From Candidatus Omnitrophota bacterium (lineage in GTDB: Bacteria > Omnitrophota > Gorgyraeia > Zapsychrales > Fredricksoniimonadaceae), in contig JABDGZ010000007.1 in assembly GCA_013285735.1 (NCBI GenBank), positions 1 to 53,630 on the forward strand: DNA of 53,630 bases, written 5' to 3'. Every line of letters begins with the position of its first letter. Position 1 is the stretch's first letter. Positions 8,855 through 15,686 of this stretch are shown piece by piece. The translations under genes were made by a program, and so were the position numbers. Under the pieces are notes generated by a model. The model searched no databases and was not told the DNA's origin. It saw only the letters and a program-made list of their open reading frames with translations.

Positions 8855-9352
8855 TTATTTCTGCGTGGATTTAGCCACCACGACTTCTCCATGAAAAATT
8901 ACTTTTTCGTTATAAAAAATAGTTGGTCTAATAGTTTCTACAATCTTCGCATAACCAGCAGGTAACGTAGGATCGTCTTCAAAATGTAAAACCCGCAATG
9001 AAATACCTTCTTTATATCCTTGCTCTAAATAGTCCTTAACAACAATACCTTCACGGATAAAAAGATCTTTTATACGTTCCATCTGATCAAAGAACGCACT
9101 GAGATCTACACTTGGCTGCTCCTCCTTAAGCTTCTTGAGTCGCTTTTCCAAACGCCACATCTCCACACAAAATGAAATGGTCAATTTAAATCCATTATTA
9201 AAATCATTAACAGGAATTACGTTATCTGGATGAAAGAGTTGGCACGGTTTTGTCATACAATCTTTTAAAAGAGAATTGTTCTTAAATCCAAAAAAGATGA
9301 AATCGTCGCTACCTTCACTTGGACCTTCTTTAATCCGAACTTTAGGAATCAT
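8855..9352 (-). CDS. GrpE-like nucleotide exchange factor
   Basis: 165 aa. A central predicted coiled coil (MWRLEKRLKKLKEEQPS... about 65-90) is followed by a helical segment and a C-terminal beta-rich part, GYAKIVETIRPTIFYNEKVI, that matches the general plan of GrpE, where GY...RPA...V ends the beta domain. The N-terminal 50 residues are divergent. The position immediately upstream of Hsp70 (11 bp) supports the call. The match is by architecture and context, not strong sequence identity. Expected role: ADP release from the operon's Hsp70. Confidence 0.6.
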   Translation of the reverse strand: MIPKVRIKEGPSEGSDDFIFFGFKNNSLLKDCMTKPCQLFHPDNVIPVNDFNNGFKLTISFCVEMWRLEKRLKKLKEEQPSVDLSAFFDQMERIKDLFIREGIVVKDYLEQGYKEGISLRVLHFEDDPTLPAGYAKIVETIRPTIFYNEKVIFHGEVVVAKSTQK

Positions 9353-9379
9353 TATTTATTTCTCCAGTTAAATATTCAC

Positions 9380-11008
9380 TCAAGAATTGCACATACCAAC
9401 GACAGCCCACGTTGAGAATAAAGCCATGCCCCACTGCCACACTTTTTGCCACTTGTGCAATTCAATTTCACCAAAGAACCTGTAACTGCCGTTACTAACA
9501 AGTTCCAATGTATATCTTCTAATAGGAACTATCGGAATAAATAAAAAAACCAAATACAATGTATCACCGTATATCCTTGAGCCGAATCCATTAGTGGTCG
9601 ATAAATTAGGGGCACTTTTTATAGGTTTTCCCTGTTTTTTAATTCTCTCTTCGAGGGAATCTTTAATCTCTTTCAATGTATTCTTAATTGACTCACTGGT
9701 ATCTTTATCGTCTAGATACTCATTCAACACAACCATAGCTTGATCTGAATTACCATTCTCAATTTCCCTCATTATTCTATTTACTATTACTTCTTGTTCC
9801 TTATCAGATGACTTATACAACAAATTCTTTTTAAAAACATCCCTATCTTTCTCAAATCCCTGTTTTATATATTCGGAAGAAGCTATAGCAAGGGCTTTAT
9901 TAATCAATAACAATGCATGAGCATCATCGTTGTTGGGAGCTTTATTCAAAGCGATAGAAAAATTTCTCATTGTTTGAGCTAATTGATCTTTTGCCAAAGA
10001 AGCCTCAGAAATTGAGTGATTATCTACTAAATTACATTCATACAAAGCGTCGGCAGTTTCTTTTAATAACTGATTCGATAAGGTATAAATTGCATTTGGA
10101 TACGGAGAAACATCATCTTTCCTAAGCAAATTAAGATACTTTTCAGCTGCCTCACGAATTTGATTATTGCGAACTTTCAGAATATCATTAAATCCTTCCC
10201 GTAAAACATCAATAGGGAAAGTCCTATTACTGATCAATGAAGAGTGAACCTTAACCCGTTTATAATCCTTTGAAATTAATGAACTCTTTATTAAAGAAAA
10301 GTTTATATTTAAGAAATCAGCGACAAATTTCTCATGCATAGACTCAACTTTCGCATTATTTAATCTCGCATCTGCAAGGTTACGAGCTCTTTCATGAACC
10401 GTTTTCCAGAAATCAGAGGATTGGTTAATCGACAACATTAAATCCATTGCAAAATCCCAATTTTTCCAATGATTATCGGACAACCTCTTGAATCCTTCTT
10501 TAGGCACTAAAATTAATTCGTCACCACATTTAACACAATACACGTAATTTTCGTTATGGTATTCTTGGTCACATGAAGAGCAGCGTATGACCTTTTCTGA
10601 CGTGCTATAAACAATGGTTGCTTCAAGGCCAATCACTATGCTATGCACTAATATAAAGCGATTGTGCTTCGCTGAAATATCATCCGCCTTCCAAAGATTA
10701 TTGGCCCCTTGTTTATCCCCTTTTGTCAATAAAGCCATTGCAGCCTTATCGTTATCTGTATTAAACCAAAACCAAGCAATTTCTTCTTGGAGCCTTGAAA
10801 CTGGATTTTCTAATCGCTGAACGGCATTGTTAATATTCTCCTCACTGCGATCGACTGGCCCCATCCAGGGAAAGTCATAATCATAGGAAACATCCATTCC
10901 TACGGAACTTTTAACTTTGATTTCGTTTGCCCTAGAGAGAATGCCCTTGCCGTCTGTATTGGGCATAAGACCAAGAACACGAAATGCGTTATTTTGATAT
11001 TTATTCAT
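9380..11008 (-). CDS. J-like, zinc-ribbon, membrane-anchored protein
   Basis: 542 aa. The N-terminal ~90 residues (NAFRVLGLMPNTD...NPVSRLQEEIAWFWF) look like a divergent J domain: a YxVLGL-type first helix and an NPVSRLQEE segment. However, the HPD motif that stimulates Hsp70 ATPase is absent. A four-cysteine zinc ribbon follows (CSSC...CVKC, about residues 143-160), then a long helical region (about 190-450), and near the C-terminus one hydrophobic segment (LYLVFLFIPIVPI) and a possible second around WQWGMALFSTWAVVG. As the gene preceding grpE- and hsp70-like genes it probably delivers clients or localises the chaperone to the membrane. J-domain assignment is tentative. Confidence 0.6.
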   Translation of the reverse strand: MNKYQNNAFRVLGLMPNTDGKGILSRANEIKVKSSVGMDVSYDYDFPWMGPVDRSEENINNAVQRLENPVSRLQEEIAWFWFNTDNDKAAMALLTKGDKQGANNLWKADDISAKHNRFILVHSIVIGLEATIVYSTSEKVIRCSSCDQEYHNENYVYCVKCGDELILVPKEGFKRLSDNHWKNWDFAMDLMLSINQSSDFWKTVHERARNLADARLNNAKVESMHEKFVADFLNINFSLIKSSLISKDYKRVKVHSSLISNRTFPIDVLREGFNDILKVRNNQIREAAEKYLNLLRKDDVSPYPNAIYTLSNQLLKETADALYECNLVDNHSISEASLAKDQLAQTMRNFSIALNKAPNNDDAHALLLINKALAIASSEYIKQGFEKDRDVFKKNLLYKSSDKEQEVIVNRIMREIENGNSDQAMVVLNEYLDDKDTSESIKNTLKEIKDSLEERIKKQGKPIKSAPNLSTTNGFGSRIYGDTLYLVFLFIPIVPIRRYTLELVSNGSYRFFGEIELHKWQKVWQWGMALFSTWAVVGMCNS

Positions 11009-11055
11009 TCTTAAACACCCTACTTACAAGCTCGTCATTATTTCTTATGTCCCAC

Positions 11056-11268
11056 TCAGTTATTCTTGAAGTTTTCTATATCCTTCTTGATTAACTCGTT
11101 GTGCTCTTCGATTATTTTCTTTAGTTCTGTGACATCACAACTATTTTTCTCGACAGTATATAAAACTAAAAGGAAAATACCAATAACCACAAACTGAATA
11201 TAATAATGATGAATCAAGAAACTTAATCCCAATGACACAACTCCGCCGATTAAATAGAAATATTTCAT
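11056..11268 (-). CDS. Small two-helix membrane protein
   Basis: 70 aa. Two hydrophobic segments (about 3-20 and 24-40) are separated by a short HHYY turn and followed by a soluble, charged tail (TELKKIIEEHNELIKKDIENFKNN) with coiled-coil character. The start overlaps the stop of the upstream HTH gene (ATGA), and a 47-bp gap leads to the J-like gene. Function unknown. It could anchor or sense at the membrane for the chaperone/kinase operon. Confidence 0.65.
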   Translation of the reverse strand: MKYFYLIGGVVSLGLSFLIHHYYIQFVVIGIFLLVLYTVEKNSCDVTELKKIIEEHNELIKKDIENFKNN

Positions 11269-11453
11269 CCTCTCCCAGCCTCCTTTAATTTACGATGAAT
11301 ATATCTTTTAACTTCGTCCATCGTAATTCTGTAACCACCCCGACGACCTTCTTTATAGGCTTTGATCTTCCTTTGACGAATAAGCTCCCTAACGTATTCT
11401 TCGCTTAGACGAAGCATACCGGCGACCTCTTTAGTAAGTAATACCTTTTCCAT
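11265..11453 (-). CDS. Excisionase-like helix-turn-helix protein, first gene of operon
   Basis: 62 aa, winged-helix HTH of the excisionase/MerR-like (HTH_17) type: LLTKEVAGMLRLSEEYVRELIRQRKIKAYKEG, followed by a GGYRI wing and DEVKRYI helix. A good SD (AAGGAG, 6 nt spacing) precedes the ATG at 11453. It opens the nine-gene minus-strand operon, so it more likely regulates the operon than excises DNA; no integrase is adjacent. It faces the divergent XRE gene across a repeat-rich promoter region. Confidence 0.8.
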   Translation of the reverse strand: MEKVLLTKEVAGMLRLSEEYVRELIRQRKIKAYKEGRRGGYRITMDEVKRYIHRKLKEAGRG

Positions 11454-11483
11454 AGCAACTCCTTCTTTATTTAAAATGGATCA

Positions 11484-11544
11484 AGGCATTTTAATACAAT
11501 CTAATACAATAAACAATAAATTAAAATCGGCTTAGGCATTTTAA
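11484..11544. promoter_or_regulatory. Direct repeats in divergent promoter region
   Basis: AGGCATTTTAA occurs twice, at 11484-11494 and 11534-11544, exactly 50 bp apart. TAATACAAT also occurs twice, at 11492-11500 and 11502-11510. They lie between the operon starting at 11453 and the divergent XRE gene. This is the spacing expected for regulator sites on one DNA face, and they are probably targets of the small HTH or XRE protein. Confidence 0.45.
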
Positions 11545-11570
11545 ATATTAACATATACATGACTTAGATG

Positions 11571-11584
11571 CTACCTTTAGGTAG
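11571..11584. promoter_or_regulatory. Inverted repeat, probable XRE operator
   Basis: CTACCT-TT-AGGTAG, perfect 6-bp arms, 53 bp upstream of the XRE start codon at 11637. Typical size and position for an XRE dimer site. Confidence 0.45.
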
Positions 11585-11599
11585 TCGACTGATAAGTAG

Positions 11600-11637
11600 C
11601 ACCCTCCTACAATAAATGCTATTCAGGAGGTGTTACT
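11600..11637 (+). promoter_or_regulatory. Hairpin covering the ribosome binding site of XRE gene
   Basis: CACCCTCCT at 11600-11608 can pair with AGGAGGTG at 11625-11632 with one bulged C. The 3' arm is the Shine-Dalgarno sequence (AGGAGG at 11625-11630, 6 nt before the TTG start). Folding would occlude initiation. Alternatively the repeat is a second operator. Both are inference. Confidence 0.4.
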
Positions 11638-11846
11638 TGGCTGAAATTAGTAAAGAGGTTGGGAAACGAGTCCGGCTTTATCGTCAAAAACGGGGCTGGA
11701 CACAGGAACAACTTGCCTTTGAAGCTGATTTGCATCGAGCTTATGTGGGGCAAATTGAACGTGGCGAAAAAGCCATTGGTATCGAAAATTTACAAAAAAT
11801 TGCTAAGACATTAAATGTAAAAATGTCAAAATTGCTCGGCGAATAG
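11637..11846 (+). CDS. XRE-family regulator starting at TTG
   Basis: 69 aa. I place the start at TTG 11637 because a full AGGAGG lies 6 nt upstream; an in-frame ATG at 11616 would put that SD inside the gene. The protein is one Cro/C1-type HTH (KEVGKRVRLYRQKRGWTQEQLAFEADLHRAYVGQIERG) plus a short helical end, KMSKLLGE, closely resembling the 71-aa XRE protein at 1844-2059. It lies between the chaperone/kinase operon (divergent) and the ubiquitin-like operon (convergent, 7 bp apart), so it could control either. Inverted repeats upstream suggest autoregulation. Confidence 0.87.
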   Translation: MAEISKEVGKRVRLYRQKRGWTQEQLAFEADLHRAYVGQIERGEKAIGIENLQKIAKTLNVKMSKLLGE

Positions 11847-11853
11847 ACTCTTC

Positions 11854-13197
11854 TCAAACAAAATTGTATTTATAACCACAAACAGCACATTCCATTTTTG
11901 GACTCTTCAGACCTACTTTTTTAATAGTCATCGAGGTTATGGATTCTCTAAAATCCATTTCCCCTCCTTGATCCAAGAAAGGTTGAACCAAATGTCTGAT
12001 GAACAAAGCAGCAAAACTGGCGGCTCGCATATTCAATTCCATAACAGCAGGCTGCTTAATATCAATATCCTGACAATACCCTAAACCAATATGCCTCCTT
12101 CTTTCCTGTAGCTGAAGACCTTCCAATCTTATTCTTTCATGGTCAATTAACCCCCTACAATTTAAACACGGTCCTCCTGGATAAACATAGGTTACACGGG
12201 CGTCTAAAGATTGTAGTTTTTCCCCGGCGATTCCAATTTCGCTACCTAAATCAACATAAGGCATAAAATATTTCACGGCAAAATCATTTAAAACATACCT
12301 TGGATAATCTTTATCGATACACCCAATCAATAAATCAATTCCACTTAATTTATGAAGGACTGAGGGATTGGTCACATTCCCGTCGATGATCTCTAACTTA
12401 TTTTCCAAAACGCATTGATCATTGGCCCTCAAAGCCACCGACACTTTTTTATTTTTCTCTTCGACATCAGTTGATGAGGCAAACAAAAGTCTATTGAGAT
12501 TTGTATCCTCTACAATATCATCGTCGATCAATAATAGGTTTCCACAACCTGCTCTCCTCAACAGTTCAACCATCAGGCAACCCGTACCTCCGGCACCGAT
12601 AATTGCGATCTTCATGTCTTTTAAAATCTGAAGTGCTCCCGCTGATGTCACCTCTTTCGCACGATCAAAAATATGTGAAGGCATTGGCGGTTGGACACGA
12701 TTCCCAAACAATGAAATGACCTTTATGGTTCGCCCTATGACGTATAATTTCATCAAATCCTGGGCCCGTTCACCTTGCAAATAAACCCTTCCTTTATAGG
12801 CGTTTTTACCAACGACGATGCTAATGTGTTCTGAACCTGGCCAGATCTCCCGAAGGTTCTTTATTAATAGGGGTTCTTGAGTATCATCAAACCAAGAGAA
12901 AGACACCTGGTCGTTGGCCAAAGGGTGTGTATGGAAGAATACCAGCCCGCTCTTGCCTTGTCGCTGCGCCCAGAGCTGTGCCCGTCTGATATAAGGGGAC
13001 GAAAATATAAGCCCTCCTTCTGATTGATCCAAGTCTTTTTGTGTTGGTAGGAAAATTTCCCGTATAAGGAAGACTTCATCTCCCAATTTTTCTACAACAC
13101 CAATTATTCCCCACTCTAAAGTCCTATTTTGGTTAAAAGACCGATTTAAAATCTGATCAATCTGTGTCCAAATAATTTCACTTGTTCTGATTATCAT
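11854..13197 (-). CDS. JAB (JAMM) protease - E1 activating enzyme fusion
   Basis: 447 aa, two enzymes in one chain. Residues 1-150 are a JAB/JAMM metalloprotease: FHTHP with H89 and H91, then S101-x2-D104, giving a spacer about two residues longer than the canonical motif. Residues about 190-447 are a ThiF/E1 adenylating domain: IIGAGGTG at 199-206, DDDIVEDTNLNR at 225-236, and two zinc CxxC pairs (C344/C347 and C437/C440). C375 (GLGYCQD) is a candidate thioester cysteine. It would trim the Ubl tail and adenylate its glycine. It is last in the Ubl-E2-E1 operon, a known bacterial ubiquitin-like arrangement related to Bil-type systems. Confidence 0.93.
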   Translation of the reverse strand: MIIRTSEIIWTQIDQILNRSFNQNRTLEWGIIGVVEKLGDEVFLIREIFLPTQKDLDQSEGGLIFSSPYIRRAQLWAQRQGKSGLVFFHTHPLANDQVSFSWFDDTQEPLLIKNLREIWPGSEHISIVVGKNAYKGRVYLQGERAQDLMKLYVIGRTIKVISLFGNRVQPPMPSHIFDRAKEVTSAGALQILKDMKIAIIGAGGTGCLMVELLRRAGCGNLLLIDDDIVEDTNLNRLLFASSTDVEEKNKKVSVALRANDQCVLENKLEIIDGNVTNPSVLHKLSGIDLLIGCIDKDYPRYVLNDFAVKYFMPYVDLGSEIGIAGEKLQSLDARVTYVYPGGPCLNCRGLIDHERIRLEGLQLQERRRHIGLGYCQDIDIKQPAVMELNMRAASFAALFIRHLVQPFLDQGGEMDFRESITSMTIKKVGLKSPKMECAVCGYKYNFV

Positions 13198-13206
13198 ATA
13201 TATTCC

Positions 13207-13596
13207 TTAATTTGACCTTGAACCCTTTCTTAAGAAGTCTTGACAATGATAGATGTGCGTTAAAAACGTGTCTGAGAAAGACCAAGGTTTATTATAATGC
13301 CATGAAACTACCCCCCAGGACTTTCCCAATATGTTGGGCGCTGGCTGTACCCTCGGATGCTTCTGACCGTTATGTAACATCAGGGCACTATCTATATAAA
13401 AAGCATCCAATCCTCCCACGGGATAGGTATTAGGAACCGAAATCAGCATATCGACGGTAGCAATGGTCCAATCCTTATTTAATGTGGGCACACCATTAAC
13501 CAACATATATAATTGACCATTCTCCATACGGTCGCAGGCATTAAATCCACCTGCGACCGCCTCTGATAATTGTTTTAACATAAGCGTTTGTTCCAT
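13207..13596 (-). CDS. E2-like (UBC-fold) protein, Prok-E2_E type
   Basis: 129 aa. The core VDMLISVPNTYPVGGLDAFYID corresponds to the beta strands and YP turn of the UBC fold, and LHNGQKHPRVQPAP plus SWGVVSWHYNKPW...DTFLTHI match the bacterial family E plan that accompanies multi-ubiquitin genes. Only two cysteines exist, C21 and C118, and neither is at the place expected for the E2 catalytic cysteine after the HPN-like segment; H100 is nearer. It either uses another residue or acts as an adaptor. Its start overlaps the Ubl stop (TAATG) and it precedes the JAB-E1 fusion by 9 bp. Confidence 0.78.
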   Translation of the reverse strand: MEQTLMLKQLSEAVAGGFNACDRMENGQLYMLVNGVPTLNKDWTIATVDMLISVPNTYPVGGLDAFYIDSALMLHNGQKHPRVQPAPNILGKSWGVVSWHYNKPWSFSDTFLTHIYHCQDFLRKGSRSN

Positions 13597-14195
13597 TATC
13601 TGCCTCCGTATTTTCCATCTTTTAGAGCGACGAAACGCTCACCTCGATGAAGCTTTACCAAGGTGTCAATAGGCAATGGCTCGCTGCCATCCAAATGGTA
13701 TAATGAATACTGACCGTCATCCAAATCAAATAATTGCAGTATTGCACGGGGTGTCATTTCTTCTTTGGGGGCGATTTTCCAATTAGCATTGACCTGAATG
13801 CTGAGAGATAATTTCAAACTGAGCTTTAGCCTGGCGTGATGTTGGGTTATTACTTCCCATATCGGGGCAGCTAAGTCCGTTATTGGCCCCATTATGTTAT
13901 TATGACGGTCATAATAGAACAACTGGTCTAATGGTTGTTCGGGTTCGGGCGGTAAAAGCTTTTGATGAAATTCTTTGGCGATAATGTGCATGACTTCTTT
14001 TACAGAATCAGATAATTTAATCTCTATAACCTTAAACTCATCATTGGAGAGGATGCTGACTTTGAATGGTATCTTTAGCCCAAGGATTTCTTGTTCAGAA
14101 ATCTTCAGTATTTCCTCCGGCAACCCTTCTTCCATGTCCAAAGACTCGATGATTTTCCCGATACCACGAAATTCCTGCTCAATAACTTTTTCCAT
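13596..14195 (-). CDS. Ubiquitin-like modifier, two Ubl-like modules
   Basis: 199 aa; a strong SD (TAGGAGGT) is 6 nt before the ATG at 14195. After an acidic N-terminal helix (about 1-40), residues 42-125 look like one beta-grasp domain (FKVSILSNDEFKVIEIKLSDS...) and residues 128-199 like a second of the multi-ubiquitin type (QYSLYHLDGSEPLPID..VKLHRGERF). The chain ends KYGGR, i.e. a di-glycine followed by a single Arg. That suggests a precursor whose last residue must be removed before activation, plausibly by the JAB domain two genes downstream. First gene of the Ubl-E2-JAB/E1 operon. Confidence 0.8.
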   Translation of the reverse strand: MEKVIEQEFRGIGKIIESLDMEEGLPEEILKISEQEILGLKIPFKVSILSNDEFKVIEIKLSDSVKEVMHIIAKEFHQKLLPPEPEQPLDQLFYYDRHNNIMGPITDLAAPIWEVITQHHARLKLSLKLSLSIQVNANWKIAPKEEMTPRAILQLFDLDDGQYSLYHLDGSEPLPIDTLVKLHRGERFVALKDGKYGGR

Positions 14196-14258
14196 TTGTT
14201 ACCTCCTATTTTTTAATCTGTCGCATGAGAAGCCTTTCTTCCCAATTAACTGCATAAT

Positions 14259-14327
14259 ACATAATGCTGCTAATTATGTCAAGCAATAAATAGCAGCTTG
14301 ACTTATCAAGCACTAAAATGCTATACT
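14259..14327 (+). promoter_or_regulatory. Promoter and two inverted repeats, divergent XRE/Ubl region
   Basis: A sigma70-like promoter reads TTGACT (14298-14303), 18 bp, TATACT (14322-14327), upstream of the XRE gene at 14358. Two inverted repeats lie before it: ACATAAT...ATTATGT (14259-14279) and GTCAAGC...GCTTGAC (14278-14302); the latter overlaps the -35 box. The XRE protein probably binds here and could control both directions. Confidence 0.65.
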
Positions 14328-14357
14328 ATTTCCATAAATTCTAAGAAAGGAGGCCTT

Positions 14358-14735
14358 ATGAATACACCAGAATCTACTGTGGGCTTAAAATTAAAAGAGC
14401 TGCGACTACTTAAAGAGTGGAGTTTGAGAGATGTAGAGAAAGCCACTCAAAATATGGTATCCAATGCTTATTTAAGCCAGATTGAATCGGGCAAGATAAA
14501 ACAACCTTCCCCTCATATTTTAAACCATTTAGCTGAAGTTTATGAAGTGGATTACAAAGACCTTTTAACCACAGCCGGATACATTAAACCAGCAATTGGA
14601 GAAAAAAAAGGCAAAGGACATGGCATCGCTTTTTTTAATCAACAAGATGTCACTGAAGAAGAAAAAAGGGAACTATTAGATTACCTTCAATTTATCCGTG
14701 CTAAAAAGGGTAAATACAAACATGAAAAAGAATGA
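14358..14735 (+). CDS. XRE-family regulator, antitoxin-like
   Basis: 125 aa from ATG 14358, preceded by AAAGGAGG with 4 nt spacing. The N-terminal HTH (GLKLKELRLLKEWSLRDVEKATQ...SNAYLSQIESGKIKQPSPHILNHLAEVY) is of the RghR/SinR-like XRE type; the C-terminal part is a short charged tail following VTEEEKRELLDYLQFIRAKKG. It overlaps the next gene by 14 bp. XRE plus ImmA/IrrE-type metallopeptidase pairs are a common two-gene module in which the peptidase cleaves or inactivates the repressor. Its promoter region is shared with the divergent Ubl operon. Confidence 0.9.
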   Translation: MNTPESTVGLKLKELRLLKEWSLRDVEKATQNMVSNAYLSQIESGKIKQPSPHILNHLAEVYEVDYKDLLTTAGYIKPAIGEKKGKGHGIAFFNQQDVTEEEKRELLDYLQFIRAKKGKYKHEKE

Positions 14736-15630
14736 TTGCTTCCTTGAACCCATTGAGTTGGAAAATGTTCGTGCTTATGCACAGGTTTTATTAAATAAAG
14801 CCGATGCTATGCGACAATTTCCAACTCCTGTGGAAAGAATTTTGGAGACTGCGGATTTATTTGTAAATCAGGAAATTTCATTGGAACATGCGCCTGGATT
14901 GCTTGAAAAATTTGGATCAGAACTACGAAAGAAAGCCAGGCTGCCTGTATCAAACATAAAAAAATTGTTTGGTCTTTTGCACGTACCTTCCGGCGAGATT
15001 ATTCTGAACCACTCTCTGCATAAAAACAAGAAAACCTTTGTCAAATTACATGAGGCTGGCCATAGTTTTATTCCTCATCATAAGAAATTTTTTGAAGTCA
15101 TGGAAGATGGTGAGGTTGAATTGGACCCGTATATTGATGACCTTCTCGAACGTGAAGCCAATAATTTTGCGTCGGAGGTCTTATTTCAACTGGATGAATA
15201 TGCAAAAATTGCAGCGGATTATGAGATATCAATCAAGACGCCAATGGATCTTTCCAAAAAATTTGGAAGCTCTGTTTATGCAAGTATGCGGAGATATGTC
15301 CAGACCCACTTCTCCCATATTGCACTTGCAGTATACGAAATCGATCCATTGGTTCAAAATGGTTTTATTTTAAGAAGAGAGCCCTTTCATTCCGAGTCAT
15401 TCTTAAAACAATTTGGTGTACTTAATCTTCCTGTTTCTTGCTCCAGCGATGAACCTCTGGGACGGCTGCTTGGATTCACAAAGCTTGATATCACCCGCAG
15501 AATGTTCATTAAGGACAGACGGGACGAGAGTTACGAATGCGCCCTTCATATTTTTAATAATTCCTATCAAATATTCGTCCTCTTAATACCCTCAAAGAAA
15601 TCAAGAATCTTTATCCAAGAAATCTTATAA
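14722..15630 (+). CDS. ImmA/IrrE-family metallopeptidase
   Basis: 302 aa from ATG 14722 (MKKNDCF). Zinc protease motif HEAGH at about residue 111-115 (VKLHEAGHSFIPHHKK) and the downstream REANNFASEVL glutamate segment identify the COG2856 family. The C-terminal 100 residues form a separate domain with a Cys-containing SCSSDEPLG stretch, probably a sensor. The upstream XRE gene overlaps by 14 bp. The family plan suggests the peptidase is triggered by stress or phage infection to cleave the XRE repressor; that is known for ImmA/IrrE relatives and only inferred here. Confidence 0.9.
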   Translation: MKKNDCFLEPIELENVRAYAQVLLNKADAMRQFPTPVERILETADLFVNQEISLEHAPGLLEKFGSELRKKARLPVSNIKKLFGLLHVPSGEIILNHSLHKNKKTFVKLHEAGHSFIPHHKKFFEVMEDGEVELDPYIDDLLEREANNFASEVLFQLDEYAKIAADYEISIKTPMDLSKKFGSSVYASMRRYVQTHFSHIALAVYEIDPLVQNGFILRREPFHSESFLKQFGVLNLPVSCSSDEPLGRLLGFTKLDITRRMFIKDRRDESYECALHIFNNSYQIFVLLIPSKKSRIFIQEIL

Positions 15631-15632
15631 AA

Positions 15633-15659
15633 AAAGGCAGCTATAATTAAGCTGCCTTT
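15633..15659. terminator. Bidirectional rho-independent terminator
   Basis: AAAGGCAGCT-ATAATTA-AGCTGCCTTT: perfect 10-bp stem with A-rich 5' and T-rich 3' flanks, between the convergent metallopeptidase gene and the 59-aa gene. It can serve both strands. Confidence 0.85.
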
Positions 15660-15686
15660 GTAAACATGCCGTCAAACATTTCTAGA

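Noticed and set aside
8855-9352. GrpE-like gene as the housekeeping grpE
   Set aside because: Divergent N-terminus and unusual partners; only architecture and context support the GrpE-like call.
11265-11453. The 62-aa HTH as an excisionase of a mobile element
   Set aside because: No integrase adjacent and it is coupled to a nine-gene operon, so regulator is more likely.
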